NCBI GenBank assembly: GCA_031213475.1
Contig: JARUPZ010000006.1
Coordinates: 1,579,501-1,643,500 of the forward strand
Length of the DNA: 64,000 nt
Direction: 5' to 3'
Origin: Nereocystis luetkeana
Taxonomy: Eukaryota > Sar > Phaeophyceae > Laminariales > Laminariaceae
How positions within the stretch are numbered: the first letter of the stretch is position 1; every line of letters starts with the position of its first letter. Below are positions 33,561 to 44,405 of this stretch, piece by piece. A program made the translations under genes and the position numbers. The notes beneath the pieces were generated by a model, which saw only the letters and a program-made list of their open reading frames with translations, did not search any database and had not been told where the DNA came from.

Positions 33561-33710
33561 TTACGTGCTAACTTGTGTCACTACATAAATTGCATTCGTA
33601 CGAGCTACTCATTGACATCGTGCTATTAATAGTGTGTTATCGATCATACCTGGTACCAGGTATGATACCTGGTTATTCGTTTGATGTATGTTATGGTAGC
33701 AAGACTTCCG

Positions 33711-33807
33711 TTGACCCTTTTAGAACCGCAGTCCCGTTTTGGGGACAAACCACTCAAATTTCAAGTAGTTTGTCCCCAAAACGGGACTGTGGCTCTAAAG
33801 GGGTTAA
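33711..33807. mobile_element. piggyBac-like TTAA MITE, copy 3
   Basis: TTGACCCTTTTAGAACCGCA at the left (TTAA mutated to TTGA) and GGGGTTAA at the right. The interior TTTTGGGGACAAACCACTC and TTTGTCCCCAAAACGGGAC is typical. Confidence 0.85.
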
Positions 33808-33859
33808 CACCCTCACATAACGTCGCTCGATACGGACTGCTGCTGCCGCTGATACGGTA

Positions 33860-35097
33860 ATGTGTGTGTGTGTGTGTTCTTCACATTAAACCGTTCTTTC
33901 TACCCGTCGACATCCAGCACAACCAGTGTCCGTGCCGATTCTTCAATCCTAGAAGAGATACAAGTTCTGTGGTCACAAAGCTACGCCACAGAGATACTAC
34001 GTTGCCACGTGTGCAGTGTGAACTGCAGTGGGCAATGCAAAGCCATGTCATCATACTGGATACGACAGGCACGACATACGCAATCTATGAAATAGTGAAA
34101 CGAAAAGAAACAATCAAAGAGAAAACAAAAACAAGGTAGACAAATCAAAAAAGAAAAGAAGAAAAATGAAAGCAAAATCTAAGAGAAACAATCTGTCGTG
34201 CCCCCCCCCCCCGCAGGCGAGGTGGCCAACACTTGAAAAAAAACGAGCTGGAAAAAAGAAGAAATAACAAAAAACACCACTGCTTGTGAACAGAGTAAGA
34301 CAAAGAACCACCAAGGAGAAAGTAACAAGGAAAAATAACAAAGGGGAAATAACAGGCAGACCAAAGCCCAAAGCACCTTCCAGGTGGCGGCAGCAGCTTG
34401 TGGTACGAGTAGTACAGCCAGGTTCTCCCTGCTAATCCGCCTGGTACCTTGCTACCCAGACTGCCGTCTCCGCCCTGCGTTCGTCAACTATGCCCAGCCC
34501 CTTGGCGTCAGACAATACGAGCCGAGCAGAGCAGGTTCGTCTTCCAACCACGCCACACGGCTCCGAGTACGGCTTATCAATCAGAAAAGGAAGAGGAAGA
34601 GAAAAAATGAAATGAAAATCACGGAGAGTCAGCGCAAGAAAGAAAAAAAACAAAACTAAAAGAGAAGACAAGGGAAGACCACGTTCGAGCCAGCTGCACC
34701 AGTTGGTAGCACTAGTAGTATGGTCATATTCTACTTCCTAGCCGACTTGGTGCCTTGCTACCCTGTCTGCCATCTCCTTCCTACTTTCGTCTACCGCCGT
34801 TTCCCTTCTACCCCTCCTGTTCCCCCCCCTCTCCGCATTCCCTCGGTCGGGCTTTCCGCCACATCTCCTGTTGCCCCCTCCCCCCCCGTTCCTTTGGGCA
34901 CCATCCACGGCGGATGCGCGGCGCTGTCTACTCATCTCAGCTTCAGCCTCGTGCCACCTCACCATGAACCGTTCGGCTGCTTCAAGGATCCCCCGGTACC
35001 ACTTCCCCACCTTTTTGGCTGCAGTGGGCCACAACGCGGTCTCAACTCCAAACACCAAGGGGGCAACTTCCGTTGACCCTTCGGTGGCTCGGAACAT
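33860..35097 (-). mobile_element. CA-tailed LINE, 3' part (ORF end plus 3' UTR), copy 1
   Basis: The minus strand carries about 120 residues of the ORF C-terminus (FRATEGSTEVAPLVFGVETA, LWPTAAKKVGKWYRGILEAA, RFMVRWHEAEAEMSRQRR, ETAVDESRKEMADRVARHQV, stop at 34738-34740). A ~880-bp pyrimidine-rich 3' UTR follows and ends in (CA)n at 33876-33860. It is 5'-truncated, as LINE copies usually are. The reading frames inside the UTR are incidental. Confidence 0.85.
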
Positions 35098-36385
35098 ACA
35101 GTATAATGTCAACGTTGTATTGACAGAGTATATAATACATACCAGGTACGTATACATCCGTTCCCCTCGCTGCCTCGGCAAGGAATGCTGCGAGGCATGC
35201 CCTATCAGGCTAATAGCGAGTGGGGTAGGTCTTTCTGGCGGGTGTAAGGCCGGACTCACCCTCAAGGAGTGATACCTTCTTGCTGCTGCCTGTGGCCGCG
35301 GGGCTCAGGCGGCAGTAGAGTTGGGTCGTACGTGGTGCGTCAGGCACGGAGACCTACTACGATTCGCGCGTCTTTTTAGGCAGCTGCGGCAGAGCAGCAA
35401 TGCTCAATCGGGGTGTCCATGCGCGGAGGCAGGCGCCACCACAGGCCACACTACGCAACAGTCTATTGCGCCCGTAGGAGGCTGGATTCGACGACGAGGG
35501 AGGAGGGAGACTGAGCGTCGACGTGCGGGGAAGAGACGGATTGACCTCCCCCTGCGCGATAATTTTTATTTCCCAGATCAGAACCGCAAGTGCGAGGAGC
35601 ATTTTGTTTTTCAGGATGACGGAGAAAGGGAAACGACTGGAAGGGAATGGCAACGAGTGCACGCGCAAAGGAGCGGGTGGATTGGGCCAAGGCGATGATG
35701 CGGCCATGAAGAGCGGCAGGAAGACGGTGCATGGAGACCCATGATTTGCGCGCACACTATCATCACGAGAGAAGCAGTCATAGTTTGTTTTTTCCTGGTT
35801 TTGTTTTTCACGAGGCAGAATAGTATCTACCGGTACTCGTCACTGGTTTTTGTAGTTTAACGAGTTGTATACCCTTCATGGGGAATAACCTACGCAATTA
35901 TCAGGGACGTGGTATCATAACTGTGCTGCACCTTTTTGTGTCAGACAGTCCAGCAAGAGATGGCGATCGTTGATATTCGTGTGGTAGTAAGGTTCGATTG
36001 CTCCTTTTTTCACTGCATATCCGCGAGTCTTTACTCTGAAAGCACTCCAGATAGCAGGCAGGTGTGTTCCTCTTTCGTTTTCACGACTATACCGTGCGTT
36101 TCGTAGGGTGCAGGCAGCACTTCAGACAGCATCCGCTGTAGTCAGCAGCCACGAGTTGGTTAGTGGTGGGAACGGGGGTACTCTTCTATCTATGTTATAG
36201 TTGAGAGGATATACCCGCGGCCATGTTAGTTCAGTTTTGCACATTGGTTTTATCTTGCGTGCGCTTTTTTCGTCTCGTGTATTTTGAGGCAGCCGAATTT
36301 TCGATTTTTTTTCGTTTTTCGGATCTTCCTAGGGCTCCAGCACCTTTGTGTGACCACGGTCTCCTTCGTCAGAGATTTAATGTGA
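35098..36385. other. No gene recognised
   Basis: Frames of 125-132 codons on both strands (35321-35755) show no known domain. TACCAGGTA occurs at 35139. Confidence 0.4.
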
Positions 36386-36386
36386 G

Positions 36387-36451
<65 letters not shown>

Positions 36452-36452
36452 C
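36386..36452. repeat. (ACA)n microsatellite
   Basis: About 22 uninterrupted triplets. Confidence 0.95.
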
Positions 36453-36530
36453 CTGGTACTATTTATGACGTGCTCGTAAAATAAATACAGTGGTTATACA
36501 CATCATCAGTACTGTTTTGCCACCGTGGAC

Positions 36531-36627
36531 AAACCCCTTTAGGAGTGATGCAGTCCCGTATTCGGTCCAAACCAGTCAAAGTGTGAGTAGTTTGCCCCCA
36601 AAACAGGACTGCGGTCCTAACAGGGTT
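36531..36627. mobile_element. piggyBac-like TTAA MITE, copy 4, diverged
   Basis: CCCCTTTAGGAGTGATGCAG at the left and CAGGACTGCGGTCCTAACAG at the right, with a degraded interior. It is the oldest-looking copy, and TTAA is lost. Confidence 0.65.
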
Positions 36628-36802
36628 ACTATTTAGCGGATGATCCGATGCCCGCACTTCAGCTGAGTAAAATTACGTTCAGAAAAAAAACAGGCTCAGT
36701 TTGTGGCACGAGATTCGTGCCGCCCGAATTATCATGGAGACAACCGAAACAAAGCTCACAGCAATGCTACCTGGTACCTGGTAAATATGATAAGTATATA
36801 CA

Positions 36803-36845
36803 ATGTGTGTGTTCTTCACATTAAACCGTCATCTCTATCTACCCG
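36803..36845 (-). mobile_element. Extreme 3' tip of the CA-tailed LINE
   Basis: TGTGTGTGTTCTTCACATTA followed by AACCGTCATCTCTATCTACC matches only the last ~43 bp of the family. It abuts the next LINE fragment directly. Confidence 0.6.
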
Positions 36846-37254
36846 TCGGAAACAAAATAAGAATCAAGCTCCAGCTTAGAGACCGCCCGGAAAGAAGAAG
36901 GAACAGGGGGGGGGGGCAGACCCACACCGACGGCGTGAGGATGGAACTTGGATGCAGTTTAGGATTTAACCCTTTTAGGACCCTAGCCCCGTTTTGGGGA
37001 CAAACTATTTATAATTTGAGTGCTTTGTCCCCACATATATATGGGACTGCGGTGCTAAAAGGGTTAAGAATAGCACGTAACGAGAAGGAAGGAGCAAGGA
37101 GAATGGAGTAGACAAGCCGAAAGTTTTGGCACAGAAGGGAGGGAGACTTGGTGTATGGGTTTCCTTTGTTTCCGAGGTTTTCTTCTTTCGGGAAAGTTAT
37201 GAGTGATCAATGTTGAAGATCATGCTGCGCATTGTCGGATGGCAAGATAAACAA
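36846..37254 (+). mobile_element. RLE-type LINE 3' fragment, interrupted by a TTAA MITE
   Basis: It matches the last codons (ALQLRD-like KLQLRDRPERRRNR, then WSLDAA-equivalent MELGCSLGF) and the 3' UTR of the LINE at 44556-48570. The uninterrupted LINE reads TAGGATTTAAGAATA where this copy has the MITE between two TTAA, which proves the target duplication. At the 3' end, AAATAGTAATAA of the other copies is replaced by ACAATACCAGGTAATAA. Confidence 0.88.
36966..37067. mobile_element. piggyBac-like TTAA MITE, copy 5, with empty-site proof
   Basis: Flanked by exact TTAA on both sides, inserted in the RLE-LINE 3' fragment. The inverted termini are CCCTTTTAGGACC and its near-complement. The interior carries a TATATA stretch. 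Confidence 0.9.
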
Positions 37255-37411
37255 TACCAGGTAATAAATAAGTAGAGATAAAGCATTGCGTCTGCGGACA
37301 CCACATTGATTGACGGGCGCCCACCAACTGCTGCTGCTGCTGTAGTTGGGACCTACGCCGCAGTGTGGTTAAGCACTGACTGGCTCGGTGCTTGACGATA
37401 CCTGGTATATA

Positions 37412-37748
37412 GCCGGTCGCCCCGGTGGTTCAAGTGGTTAACCTCGAATTCTACTTGTTTGAGTCCTGGGTTCGAGCCCCAGGAGGGTCGGACATTGACT
37501 TTATTTGCAAAAATAAAAAAAGGGATTCAATTGTTTGTTGAGAGCGCCTTGCAGCGTGGGTAGGCACAATTCGATGCGAGTCGACGAGGGAAGAAAAGGC
37601 TGAAATCTTCTCGCGATAAAAAATGAAGGCACGTACCGTAGCGGGAAGGGAGGAGAAGAGCCTGCTATGTGACCCCGGATCTGAGTTACGAGTTGGAAGG
37701 AGAGAGAGAAGAATATGTGCGAAGATAATGAATGGGATGAGGAAAAAA
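37412..37748 (+). mobile_element. tRNA-derived SINE, copy 2
   Basis: Full-length, with A and B boxes intact (B box 37469-37479), and a short A-tail that runs into (TA)n at 37749. A TACCTGGTA ends 5 bp upstream of its start. Confidence 0.92.
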
Positions 37749-37766
37749 ATATATATATATATATAA

Positions 37767-38097
37767 TATAATATGTGTCCGACACCTACCTGTACAATGT
37801 GCAATAGCTCGTATATATACTCGTAATACATTCCTTGATGACACGACAAAACAAAGTCCATGCTCCGCGATGGTATCAGGTGTGTATTGCATGTGTACAT
37901 GTATATGTACGATATATCATTTATTTGCACATGCGTGTGTGTGGTGCACTGCAGACAGCAGCAAGCAATATTATTATTGCAATTTATTCGTGCGAGTACA
38001 TACCACACGAGCACGTACGTGGATGATGTTTTCTATTTGCGAGGGTGTTCTCCTGTGTTTCTACTTTGTTTTATACATACCAGTCGACATCCAGCAC
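37767..38097. other. No gene seen
   Basis: Unique-looking spacer between SINE copy 2 and LINE copy 2. Confidence 0.4.
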
Positions 38098-39548
38098 AAC
38101 AGGAGAAGTGGCAGAAAGCCCGACCGAGGGAATGCGGAGAGGGGGGGGAACAGGAGGGGTAGAAGGGAAACGGCGGTAGACGAAAGTAGGAAGGAGATGG
38201 CAGACAGGGTAGCAAGGCACCAAGTCGACTAGAAAGTAGAACATGACCATACTACTAGTGCTACCAACCGGTGCAGCTGGTTCGAACGTGGTCTTAAAAT
38301 TCCCTTGTCTTCTCTTCTTGTTTTTGTTTTTTTTTTCTTTCTTGCGCTGACTCTTCGTGATTTTCATGTTATTTTTTCCTCTTCCTCTTCCTTTTCTGAT
38401 TGATAAGCCGTACTGAAGGAGCCGTGTGGCGTGGTTGGAAGACGAACCTGCTCTGCTCGTTTCGTATTGTCTGCCGCCAAGGGGCTGGGCATAGTTGACG
38501 AACGCAGGGCGGAGACGGCAGTCTTTTTTTTCTTTTCTTTTCTTTTTTCATCCCATTCATTATCTTCGCACATCTTCTTCTCTCTCTCCTTCCAACTCGT
38601 AACCAGATCCGGGGTCACATAGCAGGCTCTTCTCCCCCGTTCCCGCTACGGTACGTGCCTTCATTTTTTATCGCGAGAAGATTTCAGCATTTTCTTCCCT
38701 CGTCGACTCGCATCGAATTGTGCCTACCCACGCTGCAAGGCGCTCTCAACAATTGAATCCCTTTTTTTATTTTTGCAAATAAAGTCAAAGTCCGACCCTC
38801 CTGGGGCTCGAACCCAGGACTCAAACAAGTAGAATTCGAGGTTAACCACTTGAACCACCGGGGCGACCGGCTCATCTGGGTAGCAAGGTACCAGGCGGAT
38901 TAGCAAGGAGAACCTGGCTATCCTGCTCGTACCACAAGCTGCTGCCGTCACCTGGAAGGTGCTTTGGGCTTTGGTCTGCCTGTTATTTCCCCTTTGTTAT
39001 TTTTCCTTGTTACTTTTTTCCTTGGTTCTTTGTCTTACTCTGTTTACAAGCAGTGGTGTTTTTTTCTTATTTTATTTTTTATTTTTATTTATTTTTATTT
39101 ATTTTTACTATTTTTTATTTTATTTTATTTTTTATTTTTTTATTTCTTATTTCTTTTCTCCAGCTCGTTCTTTTTCAAGTGTTGGCCACCTCGCCTGCGG
39201 GGGGGGGGCACGACAGATTGTTTCTCTTAGATTTTGCTTTCATTTTTCTTCTTTTTCTCTTTCGATTTGTCTACCTTGTTTTTGTTTTCTCTTTGATTGT
39301 TTCTTTTCGTTTCACTATTTCATAGATTGCGTATGTCGTGCCTGTCGTATCTAGTATGATGACATGGCTTTGCATTGCCCACTGCAGTACACACTGCAGA
39401 CGTGGCAACGTAGTATATCTGTGGCGTAGCTTTGTGACCACAGAACTTGTATCTCTTCTAGGATTGAAGAATCGGCACGGACACTGGTTGTGCTGGATGT
39501 CGACGGGTAGAAAGAACGGTTTAATGTGAAGAACACACACACACACAC
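38098..39548 (+). mobile_element. CA-tailed LINE, 3' part, copy 2, with SINE inserted
   Basis: The ORF end (RKPDRGNAERGGNRR, ETAVDESRKEMADRVARHQV, stop at 38230-38232) is followed by the 3' UTR and a (CA)n tail at 39533-39548. A SINE sits in the UTR. Copies 1 and 3 read GACGGCAGTCTGGGTAGCAA at this place with no SINE, so the SINE is younger. T-rich stretches at 39060-39150 expanded relative to copy 1. Confidence 0.88.
38523..38872 (-). mobile_element. tRNA-derived SINE, copy 3, inside LINE copy 2
   Basis: Reverse orientation: poly(T) at 38524-38548, head ends at 38871. Flanks CAGTCT and CATCT are a plausible short target duplication compared with the empty LINE site. Confidence 0.9.
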
Positions 39549-39699
39549 CCAGAGTGTACCGTGACGATTTTCTTCATCCTACGTTCATACGTAGAGATAC
39601 ACAGCAGCAGTCTACTTTTACTACTGCTGTACTCCGTACCAGAATGTTGTGAAATGCAACAGGTAATACTCAGAGTAGACTCCTGAGGACTCTCCTCGT

Positions 39700-40127
39700 G
39701 CCGGTCGCCCCGGTGGTTCAACCCTTTTAGGACCGCAGTCTCGTTTTGGGTACAATTGGGGACAGATTACTTGGAAATTGAGTGCGATGTCCCCAAAACG
39801 GGACTGGAGTTCTAAACGAATTCTACTTGTTTGAGTCCTGGGTTCGAGCCCCGGGTGGGTCGGACTTTGACTTTATTTGCGAAAAATAAAAAAGGATTCA
39901 ATTGTTGAGAGCGCCTTGCAGCGTGGGTAGGCACAATTCGATGCGAGTCGACGAGGGAAGAAAAAGGCTGAAATCTTCTCGCGGTAAAAATGAAGGCACG
40001 TACCGTAGCGGGAAGGGGGGAGAAGAGCCTGCTATGTGACCTCGGATCTGAGCTACGAGTGGGAAGGAGAGAGAGAAGAAGATGTGCGAAGATAATCAAT
40101 GGGATGAGAAAAAAAAAAGAAAAAAAC
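39700..40127 (+). mobile_element. tRNA-derived SINE, copy 4, cut by a TTAA MITE
   Basis: Head to 39720, then the MITE, then the SINE resumes at CGAATTCTACTTG. About 12 bp of the head (including its TTAA) are missing at the junction. The B box and body are intact, and an A-rich tail runs to 40127. Confidence 0.9.
39721..39817. mobile_element. piggyBac-like TTAA MITE, copy 6, inside SINE copy 4
   Basis: ACCCTTTTAGGACCGCAGTC at the left, GGGACTGGAGTTCTAAA at the right. The other SINE copies have GGTTAACC here, an available TTAA target. The TTAA duplication itself is lost with a small flanking deletion. Confidence 0.85.
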
Positions 40128-40153
40128 TCTTCATTGTGATTGTTTTTCCCACA

Positions 40154-40247
40154 TTAACCCTTTTAGGACCGCAGTCCCGTTTTGGGGACAAAGTACTTGG
40201 AATTTGACTGGTTTGTCCCCAAAACCGGGACTGCGTTTCTACAGGGA
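40154..40247. mobile_element. piggyBac-like TTAA MITE, copy 7
   Basis: TTAACCCTTTTAGGACCGCA at the left. The right end is decayed (GGGACTGCGTTTCTACAGGG) and lacks TTAA. Confidence 0.8.
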
Positions 40248-40410
40248 AAAAACTCTCCAAAATGCTACCAGGTACCTGGTACCGGTATAAAATATTGAGA
40301 CCGTGGTCACAAGACAGGCTCCAAAACACTACCTACACGGTGTTGAATAGAATACAAAAAACTAAACAAAGGAAGACAAAAAAGTTTTTTTTCAAGGGTT
40401 TTTTCATTTA

Positions 40411-40745
40411 TTTATTTTTTGCTCATCCCATTTATTATCTTCGCACATCTTCTTCTCTCTCTCCTCCCCACTGGTAACTCAGATCCGGGGTCACATAGCA
40501 GGCTCTTCTCCCCCCTTCCCGCTACGGCACGTGCCTTCCTTTTTATCGCGAGAAGATTTCAGCCTTTTCTTCCCTCGTCGACTCGCATCGAATTGTGCCT
40601 ACCCACGCCGCTGCAAGGCGCTCTCAACAATTGAATCCTTTTTATTTTTATTTTTGCAAATAAAGTCAAACGTCCGACCCACCTGGGGCTCGAACCCAGG
40701 ACTCAAATACAAGTAGAATTCGAGGTTAACCACTTGAACCACCGG
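40411..40745 (-). mobile_element. tRNA-derived SINE, copy 5, head slightly truncated
   Basis: It ends at ACCACCGG, about 10 bp short of the usual head, where the ACCGAAATTTCGG repeat begins. Small internal variants are present (CGCCGCTGCAAGG). Confidence 0.88.
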
Positions 40746-40830
40746 TATTTTCCAAAAAATTCGGTGTTTCTCGGTATTAGGAAAATACCGAAATTTCGGG
40801 GGAAATACTGAAAAAAACTGAAAAACACTG
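40746..40830. repeat. ACCGAAATTTCGG palindromic repeat, copy 2
   Basis: GGAAAATACCGAAATTTCGG followed by GGAAATACTGAAA matches the repeat at 6440-6530. It truncates the neighbouring SINE. Confidence 0.55.
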
Positions 40831-40997
40831 AAACACATCAAATCAAAGCAAATATGATGTAAAATCAAATTCGCCGGGGAGAACAAAGCTACGCACGCGT
40901 ATTGACGGAACAAACGATACGATACGCTACTTCGTTGAAGCAAATCAAAAGTCAAGCGAAGCAGAAGAGCTTCATGTAACGCTTCACATTCGGAAGT

Positions 40998-41093
40998 ATC
41001 CGGTTTTAGGACCGGGGTCCCGTTTTGGGGACAAACTACTTGAAATTTGAGTGGTTTGTCCCCATAATGGGACTGCAGTTCTAAAAGGGTTAA
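40998..41093. mobile_element. piggyBac-like TTAA MITE, copy 8
   Basis: GGTTTTAGGACCGGGGTCCC at the left, CAGTTCTAAAAGGGTTAA at the right, TTAA intact at 41090-41093. Confidence 0.82.
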
Positions 41094-41289
41094 CAAACAA
41101 TTAATGAAACAATGCAACGAAGAATCTCGTATAAAAAGGACTGGAAGAAAGAAAAGGAGATAAAAGCGGGCAAGAGAATGAGAAAAGAGGAGGGGAGAGG
41201 GGAAAGCGAAAAGCAAAAAGCGGAGGCGCTGGAGGGGGGCGAGGGGGTCCGGGCGGCTCTGTGCGCTATACCAGGTATACCATACCTGG

Positions 41290-41384
41290 TAGTTAATAGG
41301 ACCTATGGTATACATAAAAACCTATATACTTGACCATTTTGACCGACAATATTTGGTCCTGTTATCTATGGTCCCCCGTAATAG
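41290..41384. mobile_element. TA-flanked hairpin MITE, copy 5, left end truncated
   Basis: GTTAATAGGACCTATGG through GGTCCCCCGTAATAG. The missing left ~15 bp is replaced by a TACCTGGTA that ends at 41291. Confidence 0.8.
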
Positions 41385-42300
41385 CTACTTGCGGTGGTAC
41401 TGGGAAGGCACGCATCATGACGATGAAGGCCATGGTTCGGCAAGACTTTGAGCAGAGCGCCCCCCCCCCTCCCGCCCTCGCCCTTGCCCCCACCCCCACC
41501 CCTGTCCCCGTATGAAAATGTTGGATTGAAGCGAACTGAGAGGCCTCCTAGCCACGGATAGGACTCCACCCAAGATTACCACCCCCGCGTTGGTTCGATA
41601 CCTACAGCAGCAAGCAGTGCCTCAACCCGGTATGCAAGTATCATCAGAGAGGTTACCTCGGTTGCTACCACTGCTGCTGCTGCTGCTGTATATTCGTAAT
41701 ATAGTATTATGGAACACAACACGTCTGGTTTTTGGGGTCGCGGCATAATAACATTAATTAATTGTACATACCTGGTACCTGCCTGTGGGTCCCAAAAAAG
41801 GGTGCAGCTAATTTTATAGAAGAAGAAGAGCTCTCCTCCTCCCGCCGGCCCAGAAGCACAACAACTAGTGTAGTACGTCGCAGCTGCACAAGTTGACGCT
41901 GACAAGCTGAGCGAAGCTGGACTCCAAACTACGAAGGAAAAAGGGTCGATAATGGTAACGACGACGGTGTCCGACAGCCTACTTCCTCCGGTATTTATTG
42001 TTGTCCTTCTACGAGGAAGGTCTCCTCTCGTCCAAGCACATGGAGACTGGACACCACCAGCTCCGCTCTCCTTCCTTCTTCCTGAGGGAGACAGCAAGCA
42101 GTACCCAATAAACTCTGTCGGTGCTGCCTTGCTTGGTGCTGCTGCTGCTGTTGCCGTAATGACGATGAGTGTTGTTGTCCAAGTTAGTGATAGTAATACC
42201 TGGTAGTAATTATTAGTAATATTTGTTGTTCCCCCACTCCCCTTCAACAAACAAACACGTTTTTTTGTTGTTGCGTGAAAGTCTAAAGCTTCAGAATACA
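41385..42300. other. No gene seen
   Basis: C-rich run near 41459-41515 and an unrecognised remainder. The long minus-strand frame across 41576-42625 owes its length to the CAA repeat. TACCTGGTA occurs at 41769 and 42198. Confidence 0.45.
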
Positions 42301-42320
42301 CCACAACAACAACAACAACG

Positions 42321-42414
<94 letters not shown>

Positions 42415-42435
42415 CGACAACAAACAACAAACAAC
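42301..42435. repeat. (CAA)n microsatellite, 135 bp
   Basis: About 42 CAA units with four CGA interruptions, followed by AACAAAC variants. It abuts the truncated 3' UTR of LINE copy 3. Confidence 0.95.
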
Positions 42436-42487
42436 AAGAAGAACAACAACCATGGCAGGGATGCACCTGGTACCCGCCAGAAGCCCC

Positions 42488-43351
42488 GTCATAAGAACGA
42501 GCTGAAAAAAAGAAAAAAAATAACAAAAACACCACTGCTTGTAAACAGAGTAAGACAAAGAACCAAGGAAAAAAACAACTATTAATAATAAGGGAAAATA
42601 ACAGGCAGACCAAAGCCCAAAGCACCCTCCAGGTGGCGGCGGCAGTTTGAGGTACGAGTAGTATAGCCAGGTTCCCCCTGCTAATCCGCCTGGTACCTTG
42701 CTACCCAGACTGCCGTCTCCGCCCTGCGTTCGTCAACTATGCCCAACCCCTTGGCGTTAGACAATACGAAACGAGCAGAGCAGGTTCGTCATCCAACCAC
42801 GCCGCACGGCTCCTTCAGTACGGCTTATCGATCAGAAAAGGAAGAGAAAAAAATAAAATGAAAATCACGGAGAGTCATCGCAAGAAAGAAAAAAAGCAAA
42901 ACAAACAGAGAAGAGAAAACAAGGGAAGACCACGTTCGAACCAGCTGCACCAGTTGGTGGCGCTAGTAGTATGGTCAAGTTCTACTTCCTAGTCGGCCTG
43001 GTGCCTTGCTACCCTGTCTACCATCTCCTTCCTACTTTCGTCTACCGCAGTTTCCCTTCTACTCCTCCTGTTCCCCCCCCTCTCCGCATTCCCTTGGTCG
43101 GGCTTTCTGCCACTTCTCCTGTTGTTGCCCCATCCACCCCCATTTTCCTTTGGACACCATCCACGGCGGATGCGCGGCGCTGCCTACTCATCTCAGCCTC
43201 AGCCTCGTGCCACCTCACCATGAACCGTTCGGTACAAGGATCCCCCGGTACCACTTCCCCGCCTTTTTGGCTGCAGTGGACCACAACGCGGTCTCAACTC
43301 CAAACACCAAGGGGGCAACTTCCGTCGACCCTTCGGTGGCTCGGAACTCCC
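42488..43351 (-). mobile_element. CA-tailed LINE, 3' part, copy 3, frameshifted, tail lost
   Basis: The ORF end is split between two frames by a frameshift near 43040 (RFMVRWHEAEAEMSRQRRAS in one, ETAVDESRKEMVDRVARHQA in another). The 3' UTR continues to about 42488, where it meets sequence bordering the CAA repeat. The (CA)n tip is absent. Confidence 0.82.
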
Positions 43352-44067
43352 TAACTAAGGTCTTCGACTATATGCATCTAGGTCAAGTCTAAGTTACACT
43401 GTCCGCCTGGTCTCGGGTTCTCCCCACCAGCTATCGTCCCGAACATTACCCGACTGGGTAAAACATTACCCGACTGGGTAATCACTCCTTGCTTTGCCGT
43501 GCCACGCCCCCCAAGAGCCGCCGTTTACGAATGGTCGTTTCGATGAGGACCTTTAACAATCTGGGAGAAAGGGATCTTTAGGTTGGTAGGCTGTTCGGAT
43601 GTTTTGGTTCCTGTTGAGATCAAGGTACGGGCGAAGACCCAACCCAACCCCTGACTCTAACCCTAACCCTAACCCCAGCCCTAACCCTAACCCTGCGACC
43701 CCAAGCCGCAGCCAAAACGGGCCAAAACTCGCCATAAACGCGGCTACGCCGAGTTTATTGCATCGAACCAGGAAATTTCTCAGATATTATGGACGACGAT
43801 TCCGATTTGCAGACCACGCTGCACATTTTTCAAGTAAAAAACATCCCTAAAGATCCCTTCTCCCAGACAGCTATAAACCTACTCGTTTCGATGCTCTCGC
43901 AACGTGTCATCTTGAGGGCCTTCGCGGACGAGAGGGTGTGGCATGGTCAGTACGAAGTCGGCGCTGGAGTACGTATGATGTATGCTTGTATTAATAGGTA
44001 TGATGTATGATGTATGCTTCTATTGATAGGTATGATGTACCAGGTATGATGTACCAGGTATGATGTA
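43352..44067. other. No gene seen; short telomere-like stretch
   Basis: It contains a short tandem pair AAACATTACCCGACTGGGTA at 43441-43480, the CCCTAA repeats listed separately and two TACCAGGTA motifs (44038, 44052) separated by GATG. A plus-strand frame at 43789-44010 has no known domain. Confidence 0.5.
43667..43695. repeat. Interstitial telomere-like (CCCTAA)n, short
   Basis: CTAACCCTAACCCTAACCCC and then CCCTAACCCTAACCCTG, about five units with one interruption. It reads towards the left, opposite to the TTAGGG arrays at 54007 and 54916. Confidence 0.85.
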
Positions 44068-44405
44068 TTTTTTTTTTTTTTTTTTTTCATCCCATTCATT
44101 ATCTTCGCACATCTTCTTCTCTCTCCTTCCAACTCGTAACTCAGATCCGGGGTCACATAGCAGGCTCTTCTCCCCCCTTCCCGCTACGGTACGTGCCTTC
44201 ATTTTTATCGCGAGAAGATTTCAGCCTTTTCTTCCCTCGTCGACTCGCATCGAATTGTGCCTACCCACGCTGCAAGGCGCTCTCAACAATTGAATCATTT
44301 TTTATTTTTGCAAATAAAGTCAAAGTCCGACCCACCTGGGGCTCGAACCCAGGACTCAAACAAGTAGAATTCGAGGTTAACCACTTGAACCACCGGGGCG
44401 ACCGG
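44068..44405 (-). mobile_element. tRNA-derived SINE, copy 6
   Basis: Poly(T) of 20 nt at 44068-44087, B box intact, head ends GCGACCGG at 44405. It is inserted directly after a TACCAGGTATGATGTA stretch. Confidence 0.92.

Noticed and set aside
34114-34671. Several leucine/phenylalanine-rich small frames, also near 38959-39354
   Set aside because: They are translations of the pyrimidine-rich 3' UTR of the CA-tailed LINE and recur in each copy.
41576-42625. 349-codon minus-strand open frame
   Set aside because: Its length comes from translating the (CAA)n microsatellite as a valine run. The rest covers LINE 3' UTR and unrelated DNA.
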